Notes under the pieces: model-generated
Databases searched by the model: none
Seen by the model: only the letters and a program-made list of their open reading frames with translations
What the model was told of the DNA's origin: nothing
Shown here: one piece after another, positions 19,901 to 27,171 of the stretch
Layout: each line of letters starts with the position of its first letter
How positions within the stretch are numbered: the first letter of the stretch is position 1
Position numbers and translations under genes: made by a program
Assembly (NCBI GenBank): GCA_035606665.1
Contig: DATNEY010000031.1
Span: 1 to 64,000, forward strand
Origin: DASUGC01 sp035606665
Lineage (GTDB): Bacteria; Acidobacteriota; Vicinamibacteria; Vicinamibacterales; SCN-69-37
Direction: 5' to 3'
DNA: 64,000 bases

Positions 19901-20977
19901 ACGATCGAGGAACAGGCGGGCGTGTTTACGGTGGTCGCGGGACAGGAGGTGAACATCAGCCTCGCCATGCAGCTCGTGACCGCTGCGCGGATCGAGGGGA
20001 CAGTGGTTACCGCCGACGGACAGCTCATGCAGCTCAACGGCGGAAACGTGATGCTGCAGCGCTCGAGCGGATCGGGCATCAACCAGTCACCTGTGCGGAT
20101 GATGGAACCCGGTAAGTTCCAGGCGGTTGGTGTTCCGCCCGGACGGTACCAGTTGATCGCGCGGTGGGCGCAACCGATGCAGCGCTCCGCCGACGGCGGT
20201 CCACCGATCTCGCCGATGTCGAACCCTCAGTGGTACGCGCAGCAGGACATCGAGATCGCGGGCGCGGACGTGACGGGCATCACGTTGACGCTCACGCCCC
20301 CGGTGTCGGTCACCGGGCGCCTGGCCTTCGAAGGGACGCCACCGCCTGACGCGCAAGTCCAGGTGCGCCTCGAGCCGGTCGGCCGCGCGATGGCGTCATT
20401 CGCGCGCACGCTGAAGCCGGGTGAAAGTGAGTTCACCATCACCGGAGTAACGCCGGGACGCTACCGCCTGGTGGCATCGATGGTGACAACGACGCCTCCG
20501 GCATTGGCTGCGATGGCGCCATCCGGTCCGTTGCCGCCCGTCTGGGGAGTGAAATCAGCCGTCATCGACGGGCGCGAAGCCTACGAAACGCCCTTCGAAG
20601 TGTTCGCGGGCCGCAGCCCATCCCCGGCGATGGTGACGATGACGTCGCGCCTGCCGCAGTTGTCGGCGAGCATCACGGATCAATCCGGCAAGCCGGTGCC
20701 CGGCATGACGTTCGTGCTCTTCTCCGCGAATCGCCAGCACTGGAACGGCACCACCTCCCGCCGCATTCGCACGTCGTCGCGTCCGACCGACGAAGGCATC
20801 TACCAGTTCAACGGCGTATTACCCGGTGACTACCTGCTCGTCGTGCTCACCGATCTCGACTCACAGGATCTCTACGATCCCGCGTTCCTCGAACAGCTGG
20901 TACCTGCCGCGATCAAGATCACATTGGCGGAGGGGGATAAGAAGATACAGGCGCTGAGGATGGCTGGAGGGGGATAA
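16997..20977 (+). CDS. Fused type A-type B carboxypeptidase-regulatory-like protein (A2B2)
   Basis: The protein has 1326 residues with signal peptide MKTRLAVLCACFGALCVSFTALAQ. Residues 1 to about 690 are a complete type A protein (KVGYAQGAFGRLRPNG; ending RTLDLSLQDV). Residues from about 740 are a complete type B protein without its own signal (ISGVVKLDDGSNTP; YFGAKRPNVAQGVPI; ending LRMAGGG). The Pro/Val-rich linker between them (about 690-738) is encoded partly by a 9-bp tandem array at 19105-19140. The parallel with the separate pairs A1-B1 and A3-B3 indicates fusion of adjacent genes. Function unknown. Confidence 0.85.
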   Translation: MKTRLAVLCACFGALCVSFTALAQNPPPPPPATPPIPIQGRGGVVGGVAGGVPGTAQPGRSSVPPAPLVTTGLIVGRVIDSATGKGVSGAVVTLNGGPSRAPMPAQPGQPSMPPPPPPQILTDNDGRYAFMNLTRGNYTLSVTKVGYAQGAFGRLRPNGPSKALQLDDNEKMGDATIRLFKYGSITGSLIDESGEPVVSMPVRAYRRVLIAGRRVLTQSGGSVSTDDRGIYRMGNLAPGEYVIVVPVTPVTVPAGTQGAGNRTNLQMTSQYISSGAPNIGGGGQAIGPDPRFVLQRFNGMSGEMMAAPDASGRILGFSTVYYPNARVAAGAEIVKIASGEERNGVDVMMRRVPTVSVSGSIMAPDGPAADYAIRLLPVDTGDIQQEPETAVAASDGTGGFMFIGVPTGQYVIQVTRFARPTPMVDAPRPVAVAGTPVALPALAALQQQPIVEPLLWASAQVSVGDTDIRGLQLTLREGLTISGRLDFSGTRPRPEPQRLTQVPINVESADGRQQFSPGAQSRVQADGRFTTVGQAPGKYFIRVGGVPGGWTVQAITVGGVDATDAPIDLTNANLANVVITFSDLVQDVRGAVSGLKPDTDPPGVVVFPADSTAWKNFGTNPMRMRMARAGTTGQYGVGALPPGDYFAIAIPDEYTGEWQDPAYLDLLSRTATRFTLSPGERRTLDLSLQDVKPPAIRVPAPSPVPQVPLVPEVPVGGPYVADDEDQQVRDSRAAAPVGAGSISGVVKLDDGSNTPARFARISVRASNLPGERTALTDNEGRYSVPGLAPGSYQVSVSKPAYLSMYFGAKRPNVAQGVPIRVDAGQAVTGIDMSLKKGGVVTGMVIGVDGEPAANVRVQLMRRLMTDGEIRLTGVGASGQPVTDDRGMFRFFGIAPGSYVVSAQPQNQGNQSEIRQLSDQEMRTAVAASAGKLPAGVGRVLAPALPGPLPETPPAGRPVSFAPVFYPGTTIEEQAGVFTVVAGQEVNISLAMQLVTAARIEGTVVTADGQLMQLNGGNVMLQRSSGSGINQSPVRMMEPGKFQAVGVPPGRYQLIARWAQPMQRSADGGPPISPMSNPQWYAQQDIEIAGADVTGITLTLTPPVSVTGRLAFEGTPPPDAQVQVRLEPVGRAMASFARTLKPGESEFTITGVTPGRYRLVASMVTTTPPALAAMAPSGPLPPVWGVKSAVIDGREAYETPFEVFAGRSPSPAMVTMTSRLPQLSASITDQSGKPVPGMTFVLFSANRQHWNGTTSRRIRTSSRPTDEGIYQFNGVLPGDYLLVVLTDLDSQDLYDPAFLEQLVPAAIKITLAEGDKKIQALRMAGGG
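19105..19140. repeat. Coding 9-bp tandem array in the A2B2 linker
   Basis: The four units are GGTTCCGCA, GGTTCCCTT, GGTTCCTGA and GGTTCCTGT, encoding a Val-Pro repeat (VPQVPLVPEVPV). It looks like the noncoding arrays elsewhere in the window, but here it lies inside an open frame exactly at the junction of two ancestral genes. Confidence 0.85.
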
Positions 20978-20982
20978 GACCA

Positions 20983-21026
20983 GTACGTCGGGTACGACAG
21001 GTACGTCGGGTACGACGGGTACGAGG
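20983..21026. repeat. 9-bp tandem array, left copy flanking the four-helix-bundle gene
   Basis: The units are GTACGTCGG, GTACGACAG, GTACGTCGG, GTACGACGG and GTACGAGG, alternating T and A at position six. The array is inverted relative to the one at 21583-21625. It starts a few bases after the stop of the fused CRL gene. Confidence 0.92.
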
Positions 21027-21041
21027 AACCTGTATTACTTG

Positions 21042-21446
21042 TCAGCCTTTCCTATTTTTTCGGCCTGCACGATCCTCTAGACTCCTCCGGACTTGCGATT
21101 GCTTCAATCGGACCAAGGCCACAACGGTCCGGCGACCGAGCCGAAAGAACTCGGTGCAATCTGACTCGAGAAAGTGTCCAAGCGCGATCCCGTCTCGAAC
21201 GTGGTTCTCCGCCTCTCCAAGCGAACCGATACTGATGCTCAGGTAACGAGCGAACTCGCCGGGCGAACACTTCAGGAAGCCTTCCGCGAAGTTGTTTGTC
21301 ACGCTCCTGGCCGACTCGATGAGTTGGCTCCTGAACTTCGGATCCAGGACCCCATGGCAGCGCCGAAGTACGAGATCAAACACCTGCGCCTTAAACGCTG
21401 CCGCGAGCTTCCACGCATCAAAGTCCTGATACCGCCGAATCGCCAT
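21042..21446 (-). CDS. Four-helix-bundle protein (S23/IVP-like)
   Basis: The 134-residue protein matches the four-helix-bundle family first seen as the product of 23S rRNA intervening sequences: YQDFDAWKLAAAFKAQVFDL, then FRSQLIESARSVTNNFAEGF, then FARYLSISIGSLGEAENHV, the three most conserved helices. The start is ATG 21446, where family similarity begins; the open frame continues upstream without conserved sequence. The C-terminus is basic (RAGRKNRKG). The gene lies between inverted copies of one tandem array and is opposite in direction to its CRL and polA neighbours. No rRNA sequence is nearby. Relatives include the Avd accessory protein of diversity-generating retroelements, but no reverse transcriptase is present. 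Confidence 0.88.
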   Translation of the reverse strand: MAIRRYQDFDAWKLAAAFKAQVFDLVLRRCHGVLDPKFRSQLIESARSVTNNFAEGFLKCSPGEFARYLSISIGSLGEAENHVRDGIALGHFLESDCTEFFRLGRRTVVALVRLKQSQVRRSLEDRAGRKNRKG

Positions 21447-21582
21447 GCGCCAGGAGTCCGCACGGACCGTACCAACCCAAAGGCTGGGAAATGAACGCTC
21501 GGGAGCTGATGCGATTGGAGTATCTCCAATCTGCTGACCGCGGAGTGTTGGAAAAAAAGAAAGTAGGTATGAATGCACGTTC

Positions 21583-21625
21583 GTCGTACCCGACGTACCC
21601 GACGTACCGGTCGTACCTGACGTAC
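21583..21625. repeat. 9-bp tandem array, right (inverted) copy
   Basis: Read on the minus strand the units are GTACGTCAG, GTACGACCG, GTACGTCGG, GTACGTCGG and GTACGAC, the inverted counterpart of 20983-21026. The array ends against the stop codon of the lipoprotein gene. The interval between array and four-helix-bundle start (21447-21582) holds nothing I recognise. Confidence 0.92.
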
Positions 21626-22389
21626 TAGGGCTTGAGGGGGCTCTGTCTACCTTTTCTAATCGTCATCCAGATCAGGAACACCAGCACCCCCACGGCCGCG
21701 ACGAACGCTCCTGCGAACAACCAGATCGTCGTGTAGAGAATCGACGTGGAGTCCATGCGGACTTCCATGGCGAGCGGCTTGCCGGAGCGGCGATCGGCCA
21801 GCGTCTGCTCCCACGTGAAGATGTTGCCGCGTTCGGTGGTGCCGTCGGTGCCGTCGAGTTTCTTGACGTTGTGATAGCGGATGCGGCTCGGTGCGTGCAG
21901 TTTGAACGCGATGAGCTCGCTGCCGTCCCAGTTGATCGTGCCAGGATCGCCGCCGGCGGGCGCGCCGACATCCTGTTTGAACTGGAGTCCGTCCGGCGTC
22001 ACGGGATCGGGGCCGAGCACGTAGGACGACCACGACAGGAGCCCGCATTTCGTCAGAGAGCGAACGTCGTTGGCCGACACCTGAATCTGCACGAACCGGC
22101 GCCCGCGCCGGTACCAGAAGCGGCCCACCTTGTCGACGGTGCAACCCGCGGATTCGTAGAGCTGCTTGATGCCGTCACGATCGGCGGCGCCATCCACCTT
22201 CGGATCGACGCGCGCGCCGCGCAGCGCGACCAGCGCCGGCAGCGACGTGTTCACGACGACCGTCGCGCGGCCATCAACGGTGAGATAGGTCTGCTCGTCG
22301 TATTCGTACTGTCGGCCGAGAGGATTGCTGCATGCCACAACGCCTGCGGCGGCCAGCACACCTGCCGCCAAACGCAGCCGAGGGCGCAT
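21625..22389 (-). CDS. Lipoprotein with C-terminal membrane anchor, unknown function
   Basis: The 254-residue protein has a lipoprotein signal (LRLAAGVLAAAGVVAC, Cys20) and a second hydrophobic segment near the C-terminus (about 219-243: YTTIWLFAGAFVAAVGVLVF) followed by a basic tail. The middle is a soluble domain with WSSYVLGPDPV and an amphipathic LHAPSRIRYHNVKKLDG. Two cysteines (about 83 and 115) could pair. ATG 22389 is only 33 bp from the divergent polA start, so the promoters overlap. Family not recognised. Confidence 0.75.
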   Translation of the reverse strand: MRPRLRLAAGVLAAAGVVACSNPLGRQYEYDEQTYLTVDGRATVVVNTSLPALVALRGARVDPKVDGAADRDGIKQLYESAGCTVDKVGRFWYRRGRRFVQIQVSANDVRSLTKCGLLSWSSYVLGPDPVTPDGLQFKQDVGAPAGGDPGTINWDGSELIAFKLHAPSRIRYHNVKKLDGTDGTTERGNIFTWEQTLADRRSGKPLAMEVRMDSTSILYTTIWLFAGAFVAAVGVLVFLIWMTIRKGRQSPLKP

Positions 22390-22422
22390 CGATCCGAATG
22401 ATATACTGCGTCGCCCGCCGCA

Positions 22423-25110
22423 ATGCTCCGCCTCTTTCTCATCGACGGCAGCTCGCAGATGTATCGCGCGTATCACGCGATTCGCGGCCTGACGGGACCC
22501 GACGGCAAATCCACGAACGCGGTCTACGGATTCGCGACGATGCTCCGCAAACTCATCGCGGATCACAAGCCGGACCACATCGCCGCGTCCTTCGATCTCG
22601 CCGGACCGACGTTTCGCGATCAGATCGTCAGCGACTACAAGGCGCATCGCGAACCGATGCCGTCCGATCTTGCCGAGCAGGTGCCGCTCGTGCGCGAGGC
22701 GTGCGAAGCGCTCGGCGTGCCGGTGCTCACCTTCGAGGGCTTCGAGGCGGACGATGTGATCGGTACGCTCGCGATGCAGGCGCACAAGGCCGGCTATGAC
22801 GTCGCAATCGTCACCGGCGACAAGGATTTCTTCCAGCTCGTCACCGACGGCATCAAGGTGTTCAATCCACGCGACGAAGGTACCTGGTACGACGCGGCGG
22901 GCGTCGTCGAAAAGTTCGGCGTACGGCCGGATCAGGTCGTCGACGTGCTCGCGCTCATGGGCGACAGCGTCGACAACATCAAGGGCGTTCCCGGTATCGG
23001 CGAGAAGGGCGCGCGCGAGCTCATCGCGACCTACGGCACGCTCGACAAACTGCTGGAATCCGCCGCCGAGGTACAGCAGAAGCGGTACCGCGAAGGCCTG
23101 CTGGCGCACGCGGACGATGCGAGGACCAGCCGGGAGCTGGCGCGAATCAGAACGGACGTCCCGGTTTCATTCGACGCGACATCCATGAGGTTCACGGGCG
23201 CCACGCCGGCGAGGGCGTACGCGTTGTTTTCACGCCTCGGATTCCGGACGCTCGTCCCCGACTACGCGCCCAGCGCGGCGACATCATCCCGGGAATTCCG
23301 CGTCGCGAGGAGCCTGGACGACGTCGATGCGCTTGCGACGGATCTGGATCGCGCCACGCGCATCGGCGTCGCTGCCATCGCCGAGGCATCGTCTGCCGTC
23401 GGCGCCGTGGTGGTCGGCTGGGCGTTCAGCGCGACGCCCGGATCCTCGACGTACGTGCCGTTTGCGCACTCGGGATTGAGCGATACGCCCAACCTGCCCG
23501 CGCGGGACGTGTTCGCGCGTGTCGGCCGATCGCTGGCGAATGCGGCAATCGAGAAGGTCGGACACGATTTGAAGTTCGCGCGCATCGCGGCCGCGCGGCA
23601 CGGCGTGGACGTCGCCGGCGGCGAATTCGACACGATGGTGGCGAGCTACCTGGTCGATGCCACTCGATCGAATCACGATATCGCCGGGCTCGCGCTCGAA
23701 CGGCTTGGGTACCGGGCGGCTGATGAAGGGGCACTCCTAGGCAAAGGCGCGAAGGCCGTCGGTCTCGATGCGGTACCGCCGGAATCACTGGCGGCGTTCG
23801 CCGGCGAGCGCGCGACGCTGCCGCTCGAGCTGCGGCCGAAGCTCGAGGACGACCTGAAGGCCGAAGGCCTCGAACGCGTCTACCGCGAGCTCGAGGAGCC
23901 GTTGATTCCTGTCCTTGCCGACATCGAGCGCGCCGGCATACGTGTCGATGTCGAAGGGCTTGCCACGCTCGGCGCGCGGATGCAGAAGGAACTCGACGAG
24001 CTTGCGTCAGGCATCTACCGCCACGCCGGCGAAGAGTTCAACATCAATTCGCCCAAGCAGCTGGCGGACATCCTGTTCGTCAAGATGAGTCTCACGGCGG
24101 GCAAGAAGACCGGAAAGACCCGCGTGGTCTCGACGGCGCAGGACGTGCTGGAAGAGCTCGCGCTGACGCACGAGATGCCCGGCCTCGTGCTGAAGTGGCG
24201 CAGCATCCAGAAGCTCAAGGGCACGTACGTCGATGCCCTGCCCGCGCTCGTCAATCCCACGACCGGGCGCCTGCACACGACGTTCAACCAGGCCGTGGCT
24301 GCGACCGGCCGCCTGAGCAGCAGCGAACCGAATCTTCAAAACATCCCGATTCGGACGGCCCTGGGCCGGGAGATCCGCGGGGCGTTCACGGCGGCGCCGG
24401 GGTTCGCCCTGATCTCGGCGGACTACTCGCAGATCGAGCTGCGCGTGCTCGCGCACCTGTCGGAAGACTCGGCGCTGACGGAGGCTTTCCGCACCGGGCT
24501 CGACATTCACGATCGCACCGCCGAGCGCGTGTTCGGATCCAACAGCGGCCTCGACCCGCACGAGCTGCGGCGCCGCGCGAAGATCATCAACTACGCCCTG
24601 CTTTACGGAAAGACGGCGTTCACGCTGGCGAAAGACATCGGCGTGTCGCAGCAGGCCGCGCAGGAATTCATCGACGCGTACTTCGCGGGTTTCCCGGGCG
24701 TGCGCGAGTTCATCGACCGGACGCTTGCCGACGCGCGCGCCACCGGCGTCGTCCGTACGCTCACCGGCCGGCGACGGCTCTTCCCGGAGATCACGAGCAA
24801 GAACGGCATGATCCGGCAGGCCGCCGAACGCGAAGCCGTCAACATGCCGATCCAGGGCACGGCCGCCGACGTGCTGAAGCGCGCGATGATCGACGCCCAC
24901 GCCGCGCTCGCAGCCTGGAACACCGGACGGGCCGCGCCGTCACGGATGATTCTCACCGTCCATGACGAACTGCTCTTCGAGGCGCCGGTCTCTGAAGCCG
25001 ACGAAGTCGCCGCCCTCGCCCGATCCGTCATGGAACGGGCGTTCCCACTGGACGTCCCGCTGACGGTCGACGTCGGTGTCGGACCCAACTGGAAAGCCGC
25101 TAAGCCCTAG
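22423..25110 (+). CDS. polA: DNA polymerase I
   Basis: The 895-residue enzyme is full length. The 5'-3' exonuclease (about 1-290) has EADDVIGTLA, TGDKDFFQLV and a helix-hairpin-helix (GVPGIGEKGARELI). The polymerase has motif A (LISADYSQIELRVLAHLS), O-helix RRRAKIINYALLYG and motif C (TVHDELLFEAP). The O-helix carries Tyr at 724, where E. coli has Phe762. The central 3'-5' exonuclease fold is present, but its metal ligands look lost: the DxE of motif I reads AAI (317-319), KYD is KFA, and the third Asp is not seen. Proofreading is probably absent. ATG 22423 is divergent from the lipoprotein gene. Confidence 0.96.
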   Translation: MLRLFLIDGSSQMYRAYHAIRGLTGPDGKSTNAVYGFATMLRKLIADHKPDHIAASFDLAGPTFRDQIVSDYKAHREPMPSDLAEQVPLVREACEALGVPVLTFEGFEADDVIGTLAMQAHKAGYDVAIVTGDKDFFQLVTDGIKVFNPRDEGTWYDAAGVVEKFGVRPDQVVDVLALMGDSVDNIKGVPGIGEKGARELIATYGTLDKLLESAAEVQQKRYREGLLAHADDARTSRELARIRTDVPVSFDATSMRFTGATPARAYALFSRLGFRTLVPDYAPSAATSSREFRVARSLDDVDALATDLDRATRIGVAAIAEASSAVGAVVVGWAFSATPGSSTYVPFAHSGLSDTPNLPARDVFARVGRSLANAAIEKVGHDLKFARIAAARHGVDVAGGEFDTMVASYLVDATRSNHDIAGLALERLGYRAADEGALLGKGAKAVGLDAVPPESLAAFAGERATLPLELRPKLEDDLKAEGLERVYRELEEPLIPVLADIERAGIRVDVEGLATLGARMQKELDELASGIYRHAGEEFNINSPKQLADILFVKMSLTAGKKTGKTRVVSTAQDVLEELALTHEMPGLVLKWRSIQKLKGTYVDALPALVNPTTGRLHTTFNQAVAATGRLSSSEPNLQNIPIRTALGREIRGAFTAAPGFALISADYSQIELRVLAHLSEDSALTEAFRTGLDIHDRTAERVFGSNSGLDPHELRRRAKIINYALLYGKTAFTLAKDIGVSQQAAQEFIDAYFAGFPGVREFIDRTLADARATGVVRTLTGRRRLFPEITSKNGMIRQAAEREAVNMPIQGTAADVLKRAMIDAHAALAAWNTGRAAPSRMILTVHDELLFEAPVSEADEVAALARSVMERAFPLDVPLTVDVGVGPNWKAAKP

Positions 25111-25127
25111 TTCCTTCTCCACTTACC

Positions 25128-25155
25128 TTTGCCCTCTGCCCTTTGCCCTCTGCCC
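25128..25155. repeat. Tandem array of four 7-bp units (TTTGCCC/TCTGCCC)
   Basis: The units alternate strictly: TTTGCCC, TCTGCCC, TTTGCCC, TCTGCCC. The array lies in the 105-bp gap between polA and the third type A CRL gene. Confidence 0.85.
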
Positions 25156-25215
25156 TGCATCGGGTTATCAAACACTTAACAATCGCACCCCGCGGCTAGG
25201 CGTCTAATAGGGGTG

Positions 25216-27171
25216 ATGAGACACAGAACTCCCCTCACTCTCGCGCTCGTTGCTTTTGCGGGGCTCGTTGCCGGGTCTAAAGACCTGGCCTACACGTCGG
25301 CCCAGCAGCAGGAAATCAAGATCGTGACCTCGGACAGCGGGCCGATTTCACTTGGCGGCGTCACCGGTCCGCTAACCCCGATGGGCACTGGCACGGGCGT
25401 TATCTTTGGACAGGTCACCGAATCGGACTCCAACGCTCCGGTCGCCGGTGCCGTCGTCGCACTCAGCATTCCTGGCGCCTCGCCAATCCGGGTGATGGCG
25501 GACGCCCAGGGCCGCTTTGGCTTCCGGGATCTCCCGCCGGGCCGCTTCAGCATCGCGACAATGCGGCCGGGCTGGCTCGACGGCGCCTATGGCCGGACGC
25601 GGCCGTCGGGTCCAACGCTTGCGCTCGCGCTTACCGCTGGCGAGAAGGTCTCCGGCGTCAACGTCCCGATGTGGCGTTACGCATCGATCTCCGGACGCGT
25701 CGTCGATGAGTCAGGCGACGCGCTCGTCAACAAGCCGGTACGCGTTCTCAAGCGCGTGATCCAGGGCGGCCGGGTGCGGCTCGTCCTGAACTCGCAGGAC
25801 TCGACGGACGATCGCGGTCTCTATCGCGTCAGCATGCTCGAGCCCGGCGAATACATCGTCGCGGTCCCGATGGATCAGGGCATGGACATGGTCCTTCCGA
25901 TGGAGGCCGCCGAAAGAGCCAAAGTAGAAGTCGCCGCGGTGCGCATGGCGGCTGTTGCCGGCAACGCCGGTGGCGGCGGCGCAATGTTCTTCAGCAGCGA
26001 TGGCGGCTCGGCGTTGGGATTCACGGAAGACGGCCGCGCGCTCGCGTTCCCAACGGTCTTCTATCCGACGTCGAACACCGCGGCGAAGGCGACGACGGTG
26101 AGGCTCAATTCAGGCGAAGAGCGGAGCGCCATCGACTTTCAGCTGCGGCCGGTCGTGACGTCGAAGGTGTCGGGCACGATGATGGGACCGGAAGGGCCGG
26201 CCGGCAATCTGAACATCACGATGGTGCCGGTCGATGCCGAGGAGCTCGCGTCCCCGATCGACACGATGACGGCATTCGCCGACGGCCAGGGCAGGTTCAC
26301 GTTCAACGGCGTGCCGCCGGGACAGTACATCCTGCGCGCGACGCGCACGCCGCGCCTGGCGATGGGACCCGCAGAGACGCAGACGATTCAGCAGGGCGGG
26401 AACGTCATGGTGTTTCGAACCGCCACGGCCAATTCGTCCGCGCCACTCCCGGCGGATCCGACCCTCTGGGCCGAGATGACGGTGTCGGTCGGCACCCGTG
26501 ACGTGACGGAGCTCACGATCGGTCTTCGTCCCGGCGCGAAGGTCACGGGAATGGTGCAGTTCAACGGCGGCGCTGAGCGGCCGGCGGCCGATCGTCTTCC
26601 AGGCATCGCCCTCAGCCTCGAGCCTGCGGACGTTCGGCCGGGCCAGGGCAACGCCCGAGGCCGTGTCGATCAGTCAGGCACGTTCGCCACGATGGGCGTG
26701 CCGCCGGGGCGGTATTTCATCCGGGTCGTCGGCGCACCCCAGAACTGGACGTTCCACTCCGCGATGGTGAACGGCCGCGATGCGAGCGTCGTGCCGGTTG
26801 AAATCGAAGGCAGCGACGTCGGCGGCGTGACGATCGCGTTCACCGATCGACCGAGCGAACTCTCCGGCGACGTGACCGTCGAGACCGGAACGCCGGAAGC
26901 TGCAAGTGTCCTGGTATTCCCGACAGACACGTCGGCCTGGACCGGATACGGTTCGACGTCGCGCCGCTTCGCGAGTGCGCGCGTCGGCAAGGACGGCAAG
27001 TTCCGGTTCGCGAACCTGCCCGCCGGCGAGTACTACGCGATCGCGATTCCCGATCGCCTCGCCACGGACTGGCAGAATCCGAAATTTCTCGAATCGCTGT
27101 CCGTCGAAGCCACGCGCGTCCGGGTGCGTGACGGCGATCGCGTGACGCAGATGCTGAAGGTGTCCCGATGA
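25216..27171 (+). CDS. Secreted carboxypeptidase-regulatory-like protein, type A (A3)
   Basis: The protein has 651 residues with a signal peptide (LTLALVAFAGLVAGS). A CRL domain follows (GVIFGQVTESDSNAPVAGAV to GRFGFRDLPPGRF), then the type A mark RPGWLDGAYGRTRPSGP and several sandwich modules. The layout up to LPAGEYYAIAIPDRLATDW closely parallels the A half of the fused protein. ATG 25216 is preferred to the preceding in-frame GTG. The stop overlaps the next start by ATGA, so A3 and B3 are translationally coupled. Confidence 0.83.
   Translation: MRHRTPLTLALVAFAGLVAGSKDLAYTSAQQQEIKIVTSDSGPISLGGVTGPLTPMGTGTGVIFGQVTESDSNAPVAGAVVALSIPGASPIRVMADAQGRFGFRDLPPGRFSIATMRPGWLDGAYGRTRPSGPTLALALTAGEKVSGVNVPMWRYASISGRVVDESGDALVNKPVRVLKRVIQGGRVRLVLNSQDSTDDRGLYRVSMLEPGEYIVAVPMDQGMDMVLPMEAAERAKVEVAAVRMAAVAGNAGGGGAMFFSSDGGSALGFTEDGRALAFPTVFYPTSNTAAKATTVRLNSGEERSAIDFQLRPVVTSKVSGTMMGPEGPAGNLNITMVPVDAEELASPIDTMTAFADGQGRFTFNGVPPGQYILRATRTPRLAMGPAETQTIQQGGNVMVFRTATANSSAPLPADPTLWAEMTVSVGTRDVTELTIGLRPGAKVTGMVQFNGGAERPAADRLPGIALSLEPADVRPGQGNARGRVDQSGTFATMGVPPGRYFIRVVGAPQNWTFHSAMVNGRDASVVPVEIEGSDVGGVTIAFTDRPSELSGDVTVETGTPEAASVLVFPTDTSAWTGYGSTSRRFASARVGKDGKFRFANLPAGEYYAIAIPDRLATDWQNPKFLESLSVEATRVRVRDGDRVTQMLKVSR

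Noticed and set aside
20983..21026. Short tandem array considered as a CRISPR fragment
   Set aside because: Units are 9 bp with no spacers and no cas genes are present; the same holds for the other arrays.
21042..21446. 23S rRNA intervening sequence
   Set aside because: No rRNA sequence flanks the gene; its neighbours are protein-coding on both sides.
21042..21578. Diversity-generating retroelement, suggested by the Avd-like fold of the four-helix-bundle protein
   Set aside because: No reverse transcriptase, template/variable repeat pair or target gene was seen in the flanking sequence.
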